DNA of 53,085 bases from Paenibacillus gorillae (GTDB lineage Bacteria; Bacillota; Bacilli; Paenibacillales; Paenibacillaceae), in assembly GCF_000513275.1 (NCBI RefSeq), contig NZ_CBVJ010000108.1:1-53085 (forward strand), given 5' to 3'. The notes below the pieces were generated by a model. That model was given only the letters and a program-made list of their open reading frames with translations, made no database searches and was not told where the DNA came from. The position numbers and the translations under genes were made by a program. Below are positions 24,925-33,460 of the stretch, piece by piece (position 1 is the first letter of the stretch; each line of letters begins with the position of its first letter).

Positions 24925-26376
24925 CTAATTCGGCTGCATCGCCTCGTTCAACGCGATAAGCGACATAACGTAAATCTTCAATGCCGTTAACAAATTCGGT
25001 ATCGACTGCGCTTCGTCCGGACCGTGAATTTGCCCGTGGCCGGCAGGCATGCCGAGCACGCCGATAGCTGACGGCAATCCAGGGCCAAAGGCCACGGCAT
25101 TCGGAATCTTGCGGGCGTAGGTTCCGCCGCCCATGACGAAGGGTTCCTCCTGCGTCCCCATTACCCGGTTGAACGTATCGTTCAGCAGCCGAACCTCGAT
25201 GGCTTCTTTATTGCCGCGATTCGCTTCATTAATATGAACGCTTGCCAGCTTGAAGGCTCCTGCTTCGGCTGATTGGCGCAGCGAAGCCAATAAGTTTTGT
25301 GCATCGGCTGTAATGGGATAACGAATATTAATCGCAAGACGAACCTCGCCTGCCTCCAGTCTCCCAACTGCTCCCACACACGTCAGCTCGCCGGACAATT
25401 CGTCGGCACAAGTGATGCCTAGCGCTGATCCGTCATTCGTTGCGCAGATTGAGAGAATGAAACGGAACAAGCTCTCATCCGTGCCGTCCAGCAGCCCCGC
25501 AGCTATAACAGCGTCTAACAGCACGGCAATAGCATTGACGGACCCCGAAGGAAATGCAGCATGGCCAGAAATGCCTGTTGCCGCAAGCTTCACCACTTCC
25601 ATCCCATTTACCGTTGTCCGCTCTGTCACAATAGACTCTGGCAGTTGCGACAGCTTGCCCGCCAGCATCTCATTCCAGCGCAGCGTTATTTCCGCATCAC
25701 CCGGCACAATATTGGAGGCGCTGCCCGCCCGGAAATCGACGACTGCGCTGCTCTCGCTCTTCCAAGCGGCGGAAGCCAGCTCCGCCTCGATAATGCCCTT
25801 CTCTCCGTAGCAGACCGGGAAGCCGCTGTCCGCAACGATATTGAAATCCGGCACTTCATGATGCTCAACAAAATAAAGGGCATCCTGCATGCCAGCTTCT
25901 TCCGAGCAGCCGACAATTTGCTTCACCGTATAAAGTAGCGGGATTTGCAGCTCCTTGATGCAGCGCAAAGCATACAGCACCGCGACAGTAGGTCCTTTGT
26001 TGTCCTGCACCCCTCTGCCGATCAGAAAATCACCCTTCCGTGTAGATTCAAACGGAGGATAAATCCAATGTTCGCCGGCCGGGACGACATCAACATGTCC
26101 CCAAATACCCACGCTTTTGCCCGTTCCCTGCCCTGCTTCTATAACACCGCAGCGGTAATCGGCGTTGAACGTCCGGAAGCCGTACTGCTCGCCCAGCGCC
26201 AGCATCGTCTCCAGTGCTTCCGCGCAGGCTTCGCCATATACTTTCGGCTCGGCACTTTCCTCAGCCACGCTCGGAATTGCTACGAGCCTGCCGATATCGG
26301 CAAGCAATTGCTCCCTGTGCGCTTCGATCCACTCATCAATTCGCGTTTCCAGCATAACGGCGGCAGCCCCTTCCAC
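24925..26376 (-). CDS. M20 family dipeptidase (Sapep/PepV-like)
   Basis: 483 residues. Zinc or manganese ligands of clan MH are visible: H94 and D96 (WGHVDVVPAGE), D125 (GVQDNKGP), E159/E160 (GCSEEAGM), D183 and the late His in GQIHGPDE. The layout and length fit Sapep-type metal dipeptidases. The start is either GTG 26376 (AAAAGG upstream, eight bases after the permease stop) or ATG 26355. As the last gene of the ABC importer unit it may cleave the imported compound, which would fit a peptide or N-acylated amino acid better than a sugar (inference). Confidence 0.85.
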   Translation of the reverse strand: MEGAAAVMLETRIDEWIEAHREQLLADIGRLVAIPSVAEESAEPKVYGEACAEALETMLALGEQYGFRTFNADYRCGVIEAGQGTGKSVGIWGHVDVVPAGEHWIYPPFESTRKGDFLIGRGVQDNKGPTVAVLYALRCIKELQIPLLYTVKQIVGCSEEAGMQDALYFVEHHEVPDFNIVADSGFPVCYGEKGIIEAELASAAWKSESSAVVDFRAGSASNIVPGDAEITLRWNEMLAGKLSQLPESIVTERTTVNGMEVVKLAATGISGHAAFPSGSVNAIAVLLDAVIAAGLLDGTDESLFRFILSICATNDGSALGITCADELSGELTCVGAVGRLEAGEVRLAINIRYPITADAQNLLASLRQSAEAGAFKLASVHINEANRGNKEAIEVRLLNDTFNRVMGTQEEPFVMGGGTYARKIPNAVAFGPGLPSAIGVLGMPAGHGQIHGPDEAQSIPNLLTALKIYVMSLIALNEAMQPN

Positions 26377-26383
26377 TTTTCAA

Positions 26384-27229
26384 TTAACCTTTTACCGCAC
26401 CTTCAGTCAGTCCCGCGATAATGTGCTTTTGCCCAAAGGCATAGACGAGAATAATCGGGAGCATTGCCATCAGATAGGACGTAAACGCCATCGTATAGTT
26501 GAAGGAATACTCCGTTTTGAAATTGTATTGGAACAGCGGCAGCGTCCAAAACTCTTTTGCCTTATTGAGCAGCAGCAATGGCAGCATGAAGTCATTCCAG
26601 AACCACAGAGCGTCCATAATGACCAGCGTCACCAGCATCGGAGCAATCAGCCGCAAAATGATCGAATAGTAAATTTGAAACGTGCTGCAGCCGTCAATTC
26701 GGGCCGCTTCTTCAATTTCCGCCGGCATTTGCTGAATGTAGTTGACCAGCAGAAATACGCCCCTCGTCAAGCTGAGCGCTCCGTATAAAATAATAAGTCC
26801 AAACGGATTCAATAGCTGAATGCCGGTCATGATTTTCGTAAGCGGCAGCATGATGACTTGAAACGGTACAAACAAGCCCAGCAATAAATAGAAATAAATG
26901 ATTTTATAGTAGGTTTTATGCGAATTTCTCGCTATCGCATAGGATACGGTGGGGTTGATCAGCACGACCAGCAAAATAGAGAAGAACGTAATATAGGTCG
27001 TATTCCATACATAACCCCAGTACTCGCCTTTGGATAAGAGCTCGGCATAGTTGTTGAAGTTCAAGCTTTGCGGCAGCGCGAAAAAGTTTCTTCCCGCCTC
27101 TGGCATCGTCTTGAAGGAGTTGACGAGAACGAGATACAGCGGACCGAGAATGATAATGATGCCCAGCACCAGAACGACGTTGCGAAGTATTCTCCAGCCC
27201 AAGCCTTCGGCTTTGATAGTCAGCTTCAT
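26384..27229 (-). CDS. CUT1-type ABC permease (MalG-like)
   Basis: 281 residues, six membrane segments. The EAA loop, which contacts the ATPase, reads EIEEAARIDGCSTFQIYYSIILRLIAPML near residues 175-203. The ATG overlaps the previous stop as ATGA, so translation is coupled. It forms the channel with the permease at 27226. No ATPase gene is present; CUT1 importers of this type often share a distant MsmX-like ATPase. Confidence 0.9.
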   Translation of the reverse strand: MKLTIKAEGLGWRILRNVVLVLGIIIILGPLYLVLVNSFKTMPEAGRNFFALPQSLNFNNYAELLSKGEYWGYVWNTTYITFFSILLVVLINPTVSYAIARNSHKTYYKIIYFYLLLGLFVPFQVIMLPLTKIMTGIQLLNPFGLIILYGALSLTRGVFLLVNYIQQMPAEIEEAARIDGCSTFQIYYSIILRLIAPMLVTLVIMDALWFWNDFMLPLLLLNKAKEFWTLPLFQYNFKTEYSFNYTMAFTSYLMAMLPIILVYAFGQKHIIAGLTEGAVKG

Positions 27230-28113
27230 TTTCCGTTCACACCGCCTTTACGGGATAGCCAAATCTGGACAAACGACAAGACGGCGATGATAACGAACAG
27301 CACGACCGACTCCGCATTCGCCATTGCAAATTTCATATTTTGGAAAGCATCGTTATAGATCATAATGCCAATCAGGTTGCTGGCTTTAATCGGCCCGCCT
27401 CCGGTCAGCGTATAAGCATAATCGAAGGAAGTAACCCCCGCCTTAATCGCCAGTACCATGTTGACGGTAATTGTCGGCACGAGAAACGGCATCGTGATGA
27501 ACCGGAACCGTTTGAATGTCGATGCGCCATCAATCCGGGCAGACTCATACAGCTCATCGGGCACTGATTGCAGTCCCGCGATAAAGATAAGTGTCGGCAG
27601 CGCTACCGCCTGCCAGATATTGACCAGCACAATTGCGATCAACGCATATTTTGGACTTGCAAGCGGACTTTGAGACAGCGCCGCGATATTGAGCGCCTCG
27701 CCGATTTTCGGAGCGATCCGGTAAAACATCTGATCCCAGATAAGAGACAGCGTAACGGCGCTAATCATCGCAGGCAAGAAATAGACGGACTTGGTAAACG
27801 TCTTGAAGCGCTTGAGCGAATTCAGGCTGAGCGCCAGTATTAAGGATAATGCCATCACACCGATGACGAGCATCAACGCATATTTGCCCGTAACCTCAAG
27901 CGATTGCCAGAAGTTCGGGTTTTTGAACAGACTCAAGTAGTTGTCAAAGCCGATGTAGTTATAGCTTTTGCTAATCCCGTTCCAGTCCGTAAAGCTGTAA
28001 TTGATGCCGACGATGACGGCATATACGAAAAAGAACGAGTACAATATGACCGCAGGAAGCGAAAACAAGAAATAAGTCAAACGGTCCCAGGAGAAGACTA
28101 TCTTTTTGTTCAT
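27226..28113 (-). CDS. CUT1-type ABC permease (MalF-like)
   Basis: 295 residues, six membrane segments. The EAA motif is ELYESARIDGASTFKRFRFITMPFL (about residues 187-211). AGAGGTG is four bases before the ATG at 28113. A stable hairpin (28152-28197) separates it from the binding-protein gene, a common way of raising binding protein over permease. The transported compound is not known. Confidence 0.9.
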   Translation of the reverse strand: MNKKIVFSWDRLTYFLFSLPAVILYSFFFVYAVIVGINYSFTDWNGISKSYNYIGFDNYLSLFKNPNFWQSLEVTGKYALMLVIGVMALSLILALSLNSLKRFKTFTKSVYFLPAMISAVTLSLIWDQMFYRIAPKIGEALNIAALSQSPLASPKYALIAIVLVNIWQAVALPTLIFIAGLQSVPDELYESARIDGASTFKRFRFITMPFLVPTITVNMVLAIKAGVTSFDYAYTLTGGGPIKASNLIGIMIYNDAFQNMKFAMANAESVVLFVIIAVLSFVQIWLSRKGGVNGK

Positions 28114-28151
28114 GCCGCACCTCTGTTCCTTCGAATTCGGATAGAAATAGG

Positions 28152-28197
28152 AAGGGGACGACTATTGAATTTGTTGCGCTTCAAAGATCGTCCCCTT
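28152..28197 (-). other. Intercistronic hairpin after the binding-protein gene
   Basis: AAGGGGACGA (28152-28161) and TCGTCCCCTT (28188-28197) form a 10-bp perfect stem with a 26-base loop and no T run. It probably protects the 3' end of the binding-protein message. Confidence 0.6.
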
Positions 28198-28213
28198 GCC
28201 TTCTTACGGCGCG

Positions 28214-29500
28214 TTAGTTCGCGGCGTTTAATTTAATCGTAGCGTCGATATTTTGCAAATATTTCTCCACGCTTTGCTTCTCCAGCAGGAATGCCTGCGT
28301 CGTGCTGTACAGCTCCGTTACGATGTTGCTCGGAATCGTGGAAGCCATCCAGTCATGCACTTGGCCTTTGTCGATGAAATCGAGCAGCGGCTTCAAGTTG
28401 GCATCATCATATACCGTGCCCTCGATAATGGAAGGCTCCCCGGACAGATCAGACCATTTTTGCGCAACCTCCGGACGTGCAAGATAGTTAATGAACGTAA
28501 TTGCCGCTTCTTTCTCCTCTGGCTTCGCTTTCGCCGATACGGAGAGAGCCGCGTTCACACCGCTGAGTACATTCGTCGTTTCTTGCGTATCATTCGGCAG
28601 CGGGAATGCCCCGAATTTCAGATCCGGATTCGCAAGCTTAATGTTGCCGCGGCCATAAGAGCCGGAAATGATCATTGCAGCTTGACCGTTCGCGAAGGCT
28701 TCTTGCATCATCGCTGTGCTGGCGCCAGCCGCATCTTTATTGGCGTAAGTGAACAGCTCGTTCAGCTTGTTGCCGAATGCTAGGAATGCCGGGTTGTTCT
28801 CCACTTGAGCTTCGCCTTTGGCAACCTTCACCATTTCCTCTACGCCGCCTGGCACGTAGGCAATGTTCGTCGCTTGGAAGATGTGGCCGACGTCTTTAAT
28901 TGGCAGGTAAAGCGGAGTTACGCCGCTGGCAGCGAACTTCTTGCAAGCTTCAATGAATTCAGCATACGTCGTCGGAATGGCAACGTTGTTCTTCTCGAAC
29001 AGATCGATATTGTAGTAGACCGCCATGTAGTTGCGCGCATAAGGAAGCGAATAATATTCGCCGTCTTCCGCAGGCGTCATCGCCAAGTACGATTTATTCA
29101 CTTTCTCGATGAACGGCTGTCCGCTCAATTTCTCGATGTAGCCGTTTTTCACTTTTTCTTTAAATTGCAGCTGAGTCGGCCAGTCTGTGAACAACGGAGG
29201 GATATCGCCGGATGCAACTCTCGCCGTCAGCACCTTAACGGAGTCCGGTACGGTGTTCATCTCGATTTTGATATTCGGATATTCTTTGGAAAAGTCCTCG
29301 ATAACTGCCTTGTAGGCGCTTTGAATGGCTTCTTCCCCTTGCTGCTGGAAAAACTCGATCTTTACAACGCCGTCGCCCGAAGCTTTACCGCCGTTGCTGT
29401 TGCTGCCGCTCTCGTTGTTCGCTGCTTTACCGCAGCCGGCAGCTACAATCGTAAACGCAGCCAGCAACAGGCAAATCAGCGTAAATTGTATTTTTTTCAT
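28214..29500 (-). CDS. ABC transporter solute-binding lipoprotein (family 1)
   Basis: 428 residues. The lipoprotein signal peptide has lipobox VAAGC (Cys23), followed by a Gly/Ser/Asn linker. The fold is that of family 1 solute-binding proteins (KIEFFQQQGEEAIQSAY, PDIPPLFTDWPTQ, VLSGVNAALSVSAKAKPEEKEAAITFINYL). AAGGAAGAC lies eight bases before the ATG at 29500. It is the second of two binding proteins in the operon and the one next to the permeases, so it is the likely transport partner. The ligand is unknown. Confidence 0.88.
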   Translation of the reverse strand: MKKIQFTLICLLLAAFTIVAAGCGKAANNESGSNSNGGKASGDGVVKIEFFQQQGEEAIQSAYKAVIEDFSKEYPNIKIEMNTVPDSVKVLTARVASGDIPPLFTDWPTQLQFKEKVKNGYIEKLSGQPFIEKVNKSYLAMTPAEDGEYYSLPYARNYMAVYYNIDLFEKNNVAIPTTYAEFIEACKKFAASGVTPLYLPIKDVGHIFQATNIAYVPGGVEEMVKVAKGEAQVENNPAFLAFGNKLNELFTYANKDAAGASTAMMQEAFANGQAAMIISGSYGRGNIKLANPDLKFGAFPLPNDTQETTNVLSGVNAALSVSAKAKPEEKEAAITFINYLARPEVAQKWSDLSGEPSIIEGTVYDDANLKPLLDFIDKGQVHDWMASTIPSNIVTELYSTTQAFLLEKQSVEKYLQNIDATIKLNAAN

Positions 29501-30870
29501 TCATCGTCTTCCTTGTCTCCATTCTCATTATGGTGTCGGATTCGCCTGGCCGGACAGCTTGCCCGCAGCCTCGCTTCGGAAACGGGCCGCGCCCGCTCCG
29601 GAGTAATCCGCTTATACAAAATTTCCCGCTGCAGCGAGTTGAACAGCTTAACCAGTTCAGCGCCGGCCGCCGACTCCGGCGGATCGATCGGGCTTCCCCG
29701 CTGTTCCACCAGCGCGAGGTAATCCAGTACTTTTCTTTGCGTTAAAGAAAGGGAATCTTTAATGCTGGCAATAACGGTAGGATTGTATGGCAGTCCAAAA
29801 TAACCGCTTAACGATTTGGCCGCTTCGATATTGTTCGTGAAAAAGTCGATGAACAACGCTGCTTCATCGGGATGAGCCGAGCTCCTCGCAATTCCGTGGT
29901 AGAAGGACGGCTTGATGTACATGCCCCGGTCTCCCGACCCCGGATACATAGCAAGTCCGATCGGGAAGCCCAGCTGATTTTCCATAATATCGATCTGATT
30001 GCTCCAATACGTCTGCGCGCCAAACGCCGTCAAGCCTTTCGGAAAGGCGCCGTCATCCAATCCTCTCGTGCTTTGCTCCAGCGCCGCCGTGCTGACAAGA
30101 TCCTCGTCCATCCAGCGGAGCTGCTGCCTGAAGAAGGCGACGAATAATTCGTCATCCTCATACCCGAGTCCGGTTCGCGAGCTGTTGTACAGGGATTTGC
30201 CCTGCTGTCTCAGCCACACCTGAAAGTGCTTGAAGGTCAGCGTCGTATCCCCGTACACCCCGGTCCGCTGCTTGATCGTCCGAAGATCAGCTTCGTATTG
30301 CTCCCAGGTATAGTCCGGGCCGGGCGGCTCCACACCCGCTTCTTTCAGCAGTTGCGGATTGTAAAACATAGCGAGCGCGTTATTGCCGATATTAATGCCA
30401 TAAGTGAGGCCGTTGACGGTTGCTCCTTGATTATGAACCGGATGGCTTGACCGCAGATCAATGACATTCGATTCAATATACGTGTTCAAAGGCAGCAGCA
30501 AATCCTTCTCGATATATTCGGAGATGTCGGTGTAATCGATGCGAATGATATCGGGCAGGCTGTTCGTAGCTGCCATCACCGACAAATTGCCGGTATAGGC
30601 GTCGCCCCAGAAATACTCCGCCTTCACGCGGATATTCGGATAAGCCTGCTCGAACAATCGAATGACCGCTTCGTTCTTCTCGACTGTTAGCTGGGAGTTG
30701 GCCCAGTAAGTCATTCTCAGCGTTATGGGCTCCTGACTTTCGGACGCACGGTTAGAAGACATGCGGTCTCGGTCGAATACCGAGCCCGTGCCCATTGCGC
30801 TCATGCATAGCGTCAGAACGACCGCCAGCAGCAGCAATATACCGATTCCTATTTTCCTCATGTGCACCAT
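29497..30870 (-). CDS. ABC transporter solute-binding protein (family 1), C-terminus possibly frameshifted
   Basis: 457 residues as read. It has an N-terminal hydrophobic segment without a lipobox and a family 1 solute-binding domain (AVIRLFEQAYPNIRVKAEYF, LPDIIRIDYTDISEYIEKDLLLPL, HPDEAALFIDFFTNN). The last 35 residues are Arg-rich and unusual. After YKRITPE another frame reads RFRSEAAGKLSGQANPTP and stops at 29528, a normal end for this family. The break lies in the GC-rich stretch at about 29583-29598. AAAGGA is nine bases before the ATG at 30870. A second binding protein follows directly. It may be surface-anchored and assist the sensor kinase (inference). Confidence 0.82.
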   Translation of the reverse strand: MVHMRKIGIGILLLLAVVLTLCMSAMGTGSVFDRDRMSSNRASESQEPITLRMTYWANSQLTVEKNEAVIRLFEQAYPNIRVKAEYFWGDAYTGNLSVMAATNSLPDIIRIDYTDISEYIEKDLLLPLNTYIESNVIDLRSSHPVHNQGATVNGLTYGINIGNNALAMFYNPQLLKEAGVEPPGPDYTWEQYEADLRTIKQRTGVYGDTTLTFKHFQVWLRQQGKSLYNSSRTGLGYEDDELFVAFFRQQLRWMDEDLVSTAALEQSTRGLDDGAFPKGLTAFGAQTYWSNQIDIMENQLGFPIGLAMYPGSGDRGMYIKPSFYHGIARSSAHPDEAALFIDFFTNNIEAAKSLSGYFGLPYNPTVIASIKDSLSLTQRKVLDYLALVEQRGSPIDPPESAAGAELVKLFNSLQREILYKRITPERARPVSEARLRASCPARRIRHHNENGDKEDDE

Positions 30871-30933
30871 AGCGCTGCTTCCTTTACGAATAGACTTACT
30901 GCCCTTCTCTCAACTTAAGTCTCAGATTCAATC

Positions 30934-32118
30934 TCAGTCCGCTTCGGCGATAGCCCGATTGGCCAGATTCGTCAGTACGATGTCGTCCATCGGCGGATTA
31001 TGCAGGCCCGCTCTAACGTCCCTGTACATGCGCTCCAGCGGCAAGCTGCGGGACAGGCTCAATCCTCCAACGATGCGCATTGCCTGATCCACGATGCGGA
31101 CAGCCGCATTCGTTGCAATATATTTGGCCAACCCCAGATCGGTCCGCAGAGAAGCCCGGTTGTCCGGCTCCTTGTCCCAACGATCCGCCGTCTGGTAAAG
31201 ATAGCTTCGGGCGGTAATGAGATCGACCTCGATCTGCGCCAGCTGGCGCTTCACATTGGGCAGCTCCGCAATGGAAACGGTCAGCGAGTTCGGCTTATGC
31301 TTTCTGGCGAAGGCAAGCGCGAAATCTCTGGCGCCATATGCAATTCCGATATAGCAGGCCGGAATATGCAGCATCGTGCCTTCCGTTGGAATCGGCTGCG
31401 TACCCGCAGCAGGCTGCTCCAGCCCGCGAATCGTCTCCGCATCCGAGACGAATACGTCCTGCAGCAGCACGTCATGACTGCCGGTCGCCCGCATGCCCAT
31501 CGTATTCCATGTCTCTACGACACTCACACCGGGTCCGCTCCGTACGAGGAAGGCGCCTACCTTGTCGCTGCCTTCGATTCCTGCCGTTACGACGAACTGC
31601 TTCAGAATCGGGCTCAGCGTGCTGAACGTTTTGCGTCCGTTAATCCGCCAGCCGCCTTCTGTGCGGCTAGCCGTCGTCTCCGGTCTGCCGCCGCGGGTGG
31701 GGCTGCCTGTCGCCGGCTCGCTTGCCAGCTCATTGATGACGACTCCGTCCTGCACGACGTCCTTACACAGCTGGGCGTATAGCGGTTCCGGCCATGCGCG
31801 GGACAGCCGAAGCTGCATCATCATATGAAGATGCCAGCCTACTGCAAGTGCCGTAGAGCCGTCTCCACGAGCAAGCCGCTCCTGAGACAGCACCATTTCG
31901 TAAGCGGATGCTTCTTCTCCTCCGTAGGTTTGCGGGACGGTCAGCTTCAAATACCCCGAATCTCTCAGGTCTTTAAAGTTCTCAAACGGAAACGATCCCT
32001 CCAGATCATGCTTGGGAGCTCTCTCCGCGAATATCGACGCAAGCCGGTCAGCTCTTGCCGCGATTTCCGCTTCGCGTTCGTTGCGGATGAATGCATCTGG
32101 TGTACCGGGTCGAGTCAT
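30934..32118 (-). CDS. Acyl-CoA dehydrogenase-like flavoprotein (YdbM/SfnB/DszC-type)
   Basis: 394 residues with the three-domain acyl-CoA dehydrogenase fold: helical N-terminus (LTVPQTYGGEEASAYEMVLSQ), middle beta domain (WRINGRKTFSTLSPI) and C-terminal helices. The ending IVGGLSLSRSLPLERMYRDVRAGLHNPPMDD is typical of the YdbM/SfnB/DszC branch, some members of which use reduced flavin to attack sulfur compounds. I could not place a catalytic Glu. The ATG at 32118 follows GGGGTG. It lies between the two-component system and the transporter genes, unusual for a sugar importer. Sulfur-compound use is only a guess from family. Confidence 0.78.
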   Translation of the reverse strand: MTRPGTPDAFIRNEREAEIAARADRLASIFAERAPKHDLEGSFPFENFKDLRDSGYLKLTVPQTYGGEEASAYEMVLSQERLARGDGSTALAVGWHLHMMMQLRLSRAWPEPLYAQLCKDVVQDGVVINELASEPATGSPTRGGRPETTASRTEGGWRINGRKTFSTLSPILKQFVVTAGIEGSDKVGAFLVRSGPGVSVVETWNTMGMRATGSHDVLLQDVFVSDAETIRGLEQPAAGTQPIPTEGTMLHIPACYIGIAYGARDFALAFARKHKPNSLTVSIAELPNVKRQLAQIEVDLITARSYLYQTADRWDKEPDNRASLRTDLGLAKYIATNAAVRIVDQAMRIVGGLSLSRSLPLERMYRDVRAGLHNPPMDDIVLTNLANRAIAEAD

Positions 32119-32186
32119 CTTCACCCCTACCGCCTTTCCCATATTTCTGATGAATTTACTGTGCTTTATACCTATATTAAGCCTAA

Positions 32187-32206
32187 TACCTATTCGAAAA
32201 TAGGTA
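32187..32206. promoter_or_regulatory. Palindrome upstream of the flavoprotein gene
   Basis: TACCTATTCGAAAATAGGTA is a perfect 20-bp palindrome. A further AGGTAT half-site lies near 32168. It is in the 121-bp gap between the response-regulator stop and the flavoprotein start, and could be an operator or a small hairpin. Confidence 0.5.
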
Positions 32207-32239
32207 AAAAACCGTACTCTTTGTTGTAAAAATCCGTGC

Positions 32240-33460
32240 TTATTCCGCTCCGCTGCTTATCCGTTTCCGGTATTCTGCAGGCGAGCAGTCATAGATTTTT
32301 TTGAATACATTTGCGAAATATTGCGGGTCCTGCTCAAAGCCGCACCGCTCTGCGATCTCATACATTTTCAGTTGCGGAAGCGACTCGATCAGCTCCTTGG
32401 CCTTCTGCATCCGCTTAACCGTTAAATAACGGGTATACTTCTCCCCCGTCTCCTGCCGAAACAGCTTGCCCAAATATTCCGAGTTCAGGAACAGATGATG
32501 CTGCGCCAGCCATTGCAGCGACAGCTGACGGTTCTCCAAGTGGTCGTCCGTCAACTGCTTAATGCGGGCGATAACCCGGGAACGCTTATCAGAGCGGAGC
32601 TCCCTCTGGCTGTCCATGATAGCGGAAAGCTCCTCCGTTATGTAGCGCTGAATCTCCTTCAGCGTCTTCATTTGCCAGATGCGGACTCCGTCGCTTTCCT
32701 TCTTATAGCCAAATGCAAGCGCCGCATCCTTGAAGACGGCGTCCAGCAGCTCCATACAGCGGCCAGTCGCAAATTTCGCCTCTGGACGCTTCTCGAACAG
32801 CGCATGGAAAAATACGGCCAGGCCGCTCTCAAGCTCCGCTTCCTCCCCGTTCCGGACTGCGGCCGTAATGACGCGCATATATTCATCCGCTTCCGCTGAC
32901 CATACCGCTGTATTCGCAGCAGCATCAGCATCAGTTCCGCCTGGATAATGCTCCGCAGCGCTCGTCTCCCCGCCTTCAGCTGCTGCATAAAAAGCATGGT
33001 TTCTAGCCGACTGGCCGCTGCTGCCGGTCTCAGCCAACTGCCGCTGCATCCCTTCCCATTGAAGCTCCTTGCTCCGATGGGCATCGAGCTCTACACTCAC
33101 CTCGCGAAGCACCTGTATAATCTCCTCTTCATTGCTTGGCTTCAGCAAATAGTGCTTGACCCCGTATTTCATCGCCTGCGCGGCAAGCTCAAATTCGCCA
33201 TAGCCCGACAGGACAATGAAGGTGGTGCCGGAAAACTCCGACTGCGTCTTCTGAATAAGCTCCAGACCGCTTAATTTCGGCATTTTAATATCCGTAATGA
33301 CGATATCCGGGCGCTGCTCAGCAATGGCCGAGTAACCCGACAGGCCGTCGGCTGCCGTGCCCGCCAGTGTCAGCCCCAGCGAGCTCCAATCGATCATATC
33401 GGCGATCCCCTCCCGGATCATCCGTTCATCGTCTACAACTAACACTTTATAGTTACTCAT
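32240..33460 (-). CDS. Response regulator, AraC-type output (YesN-like)
   Basis: 406 residues. The receiver domain has phospho-acceptor D57 (IVITDIKMP) and the conserved Lys in HYLLKPS. A variable middle region of about 150 residues, rich in Ala and Glu, follows, then an AraC/XylS DNA-binding domain with two helix-turn-helix units (LSLQWLAQHHLFLNSEYLGKLFR; MYEIAERCGFEQDPQYFANVFKK). It overlaps the kinase gene by four bases. It probably activates the downstream importer operon. Confidence 0.92.
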   Translation of the reverse strand: MSNYKVLVVDDERMIREGIADMIDWSSLGLTLAGTAADGLSGYSAIAEQRPDIVITDIKMPKLSGLELIQKTQSEFSGTTFIVLSGYGEFELAAQAMKYGVKHYLLKPSNEEEIIQVLREVSVELDAHRSKELQWEGMQRQLAETGSSGQSARNHAFYAAAEGGETSAAEHYPGGTDADAAANTAVWSAEADEYMRVITAAVRNGEEAELESGLAVFFHALFEKRPEAKFATGRCMELLDAVFKDAALAFGYKKESDGVRIWQMKTLKEIQRYITEELSAIMDSQRELRSDKRSRVIARIKQLTDDHLENRQLSLQWLAQHHLFLNSEYLGKLFRQETGEKYTRYLTVKRMQKAKELIESLPQLKMYEIAERCGFEQDPQYFANVFKKIYDCSPAEYRKRISSGAE

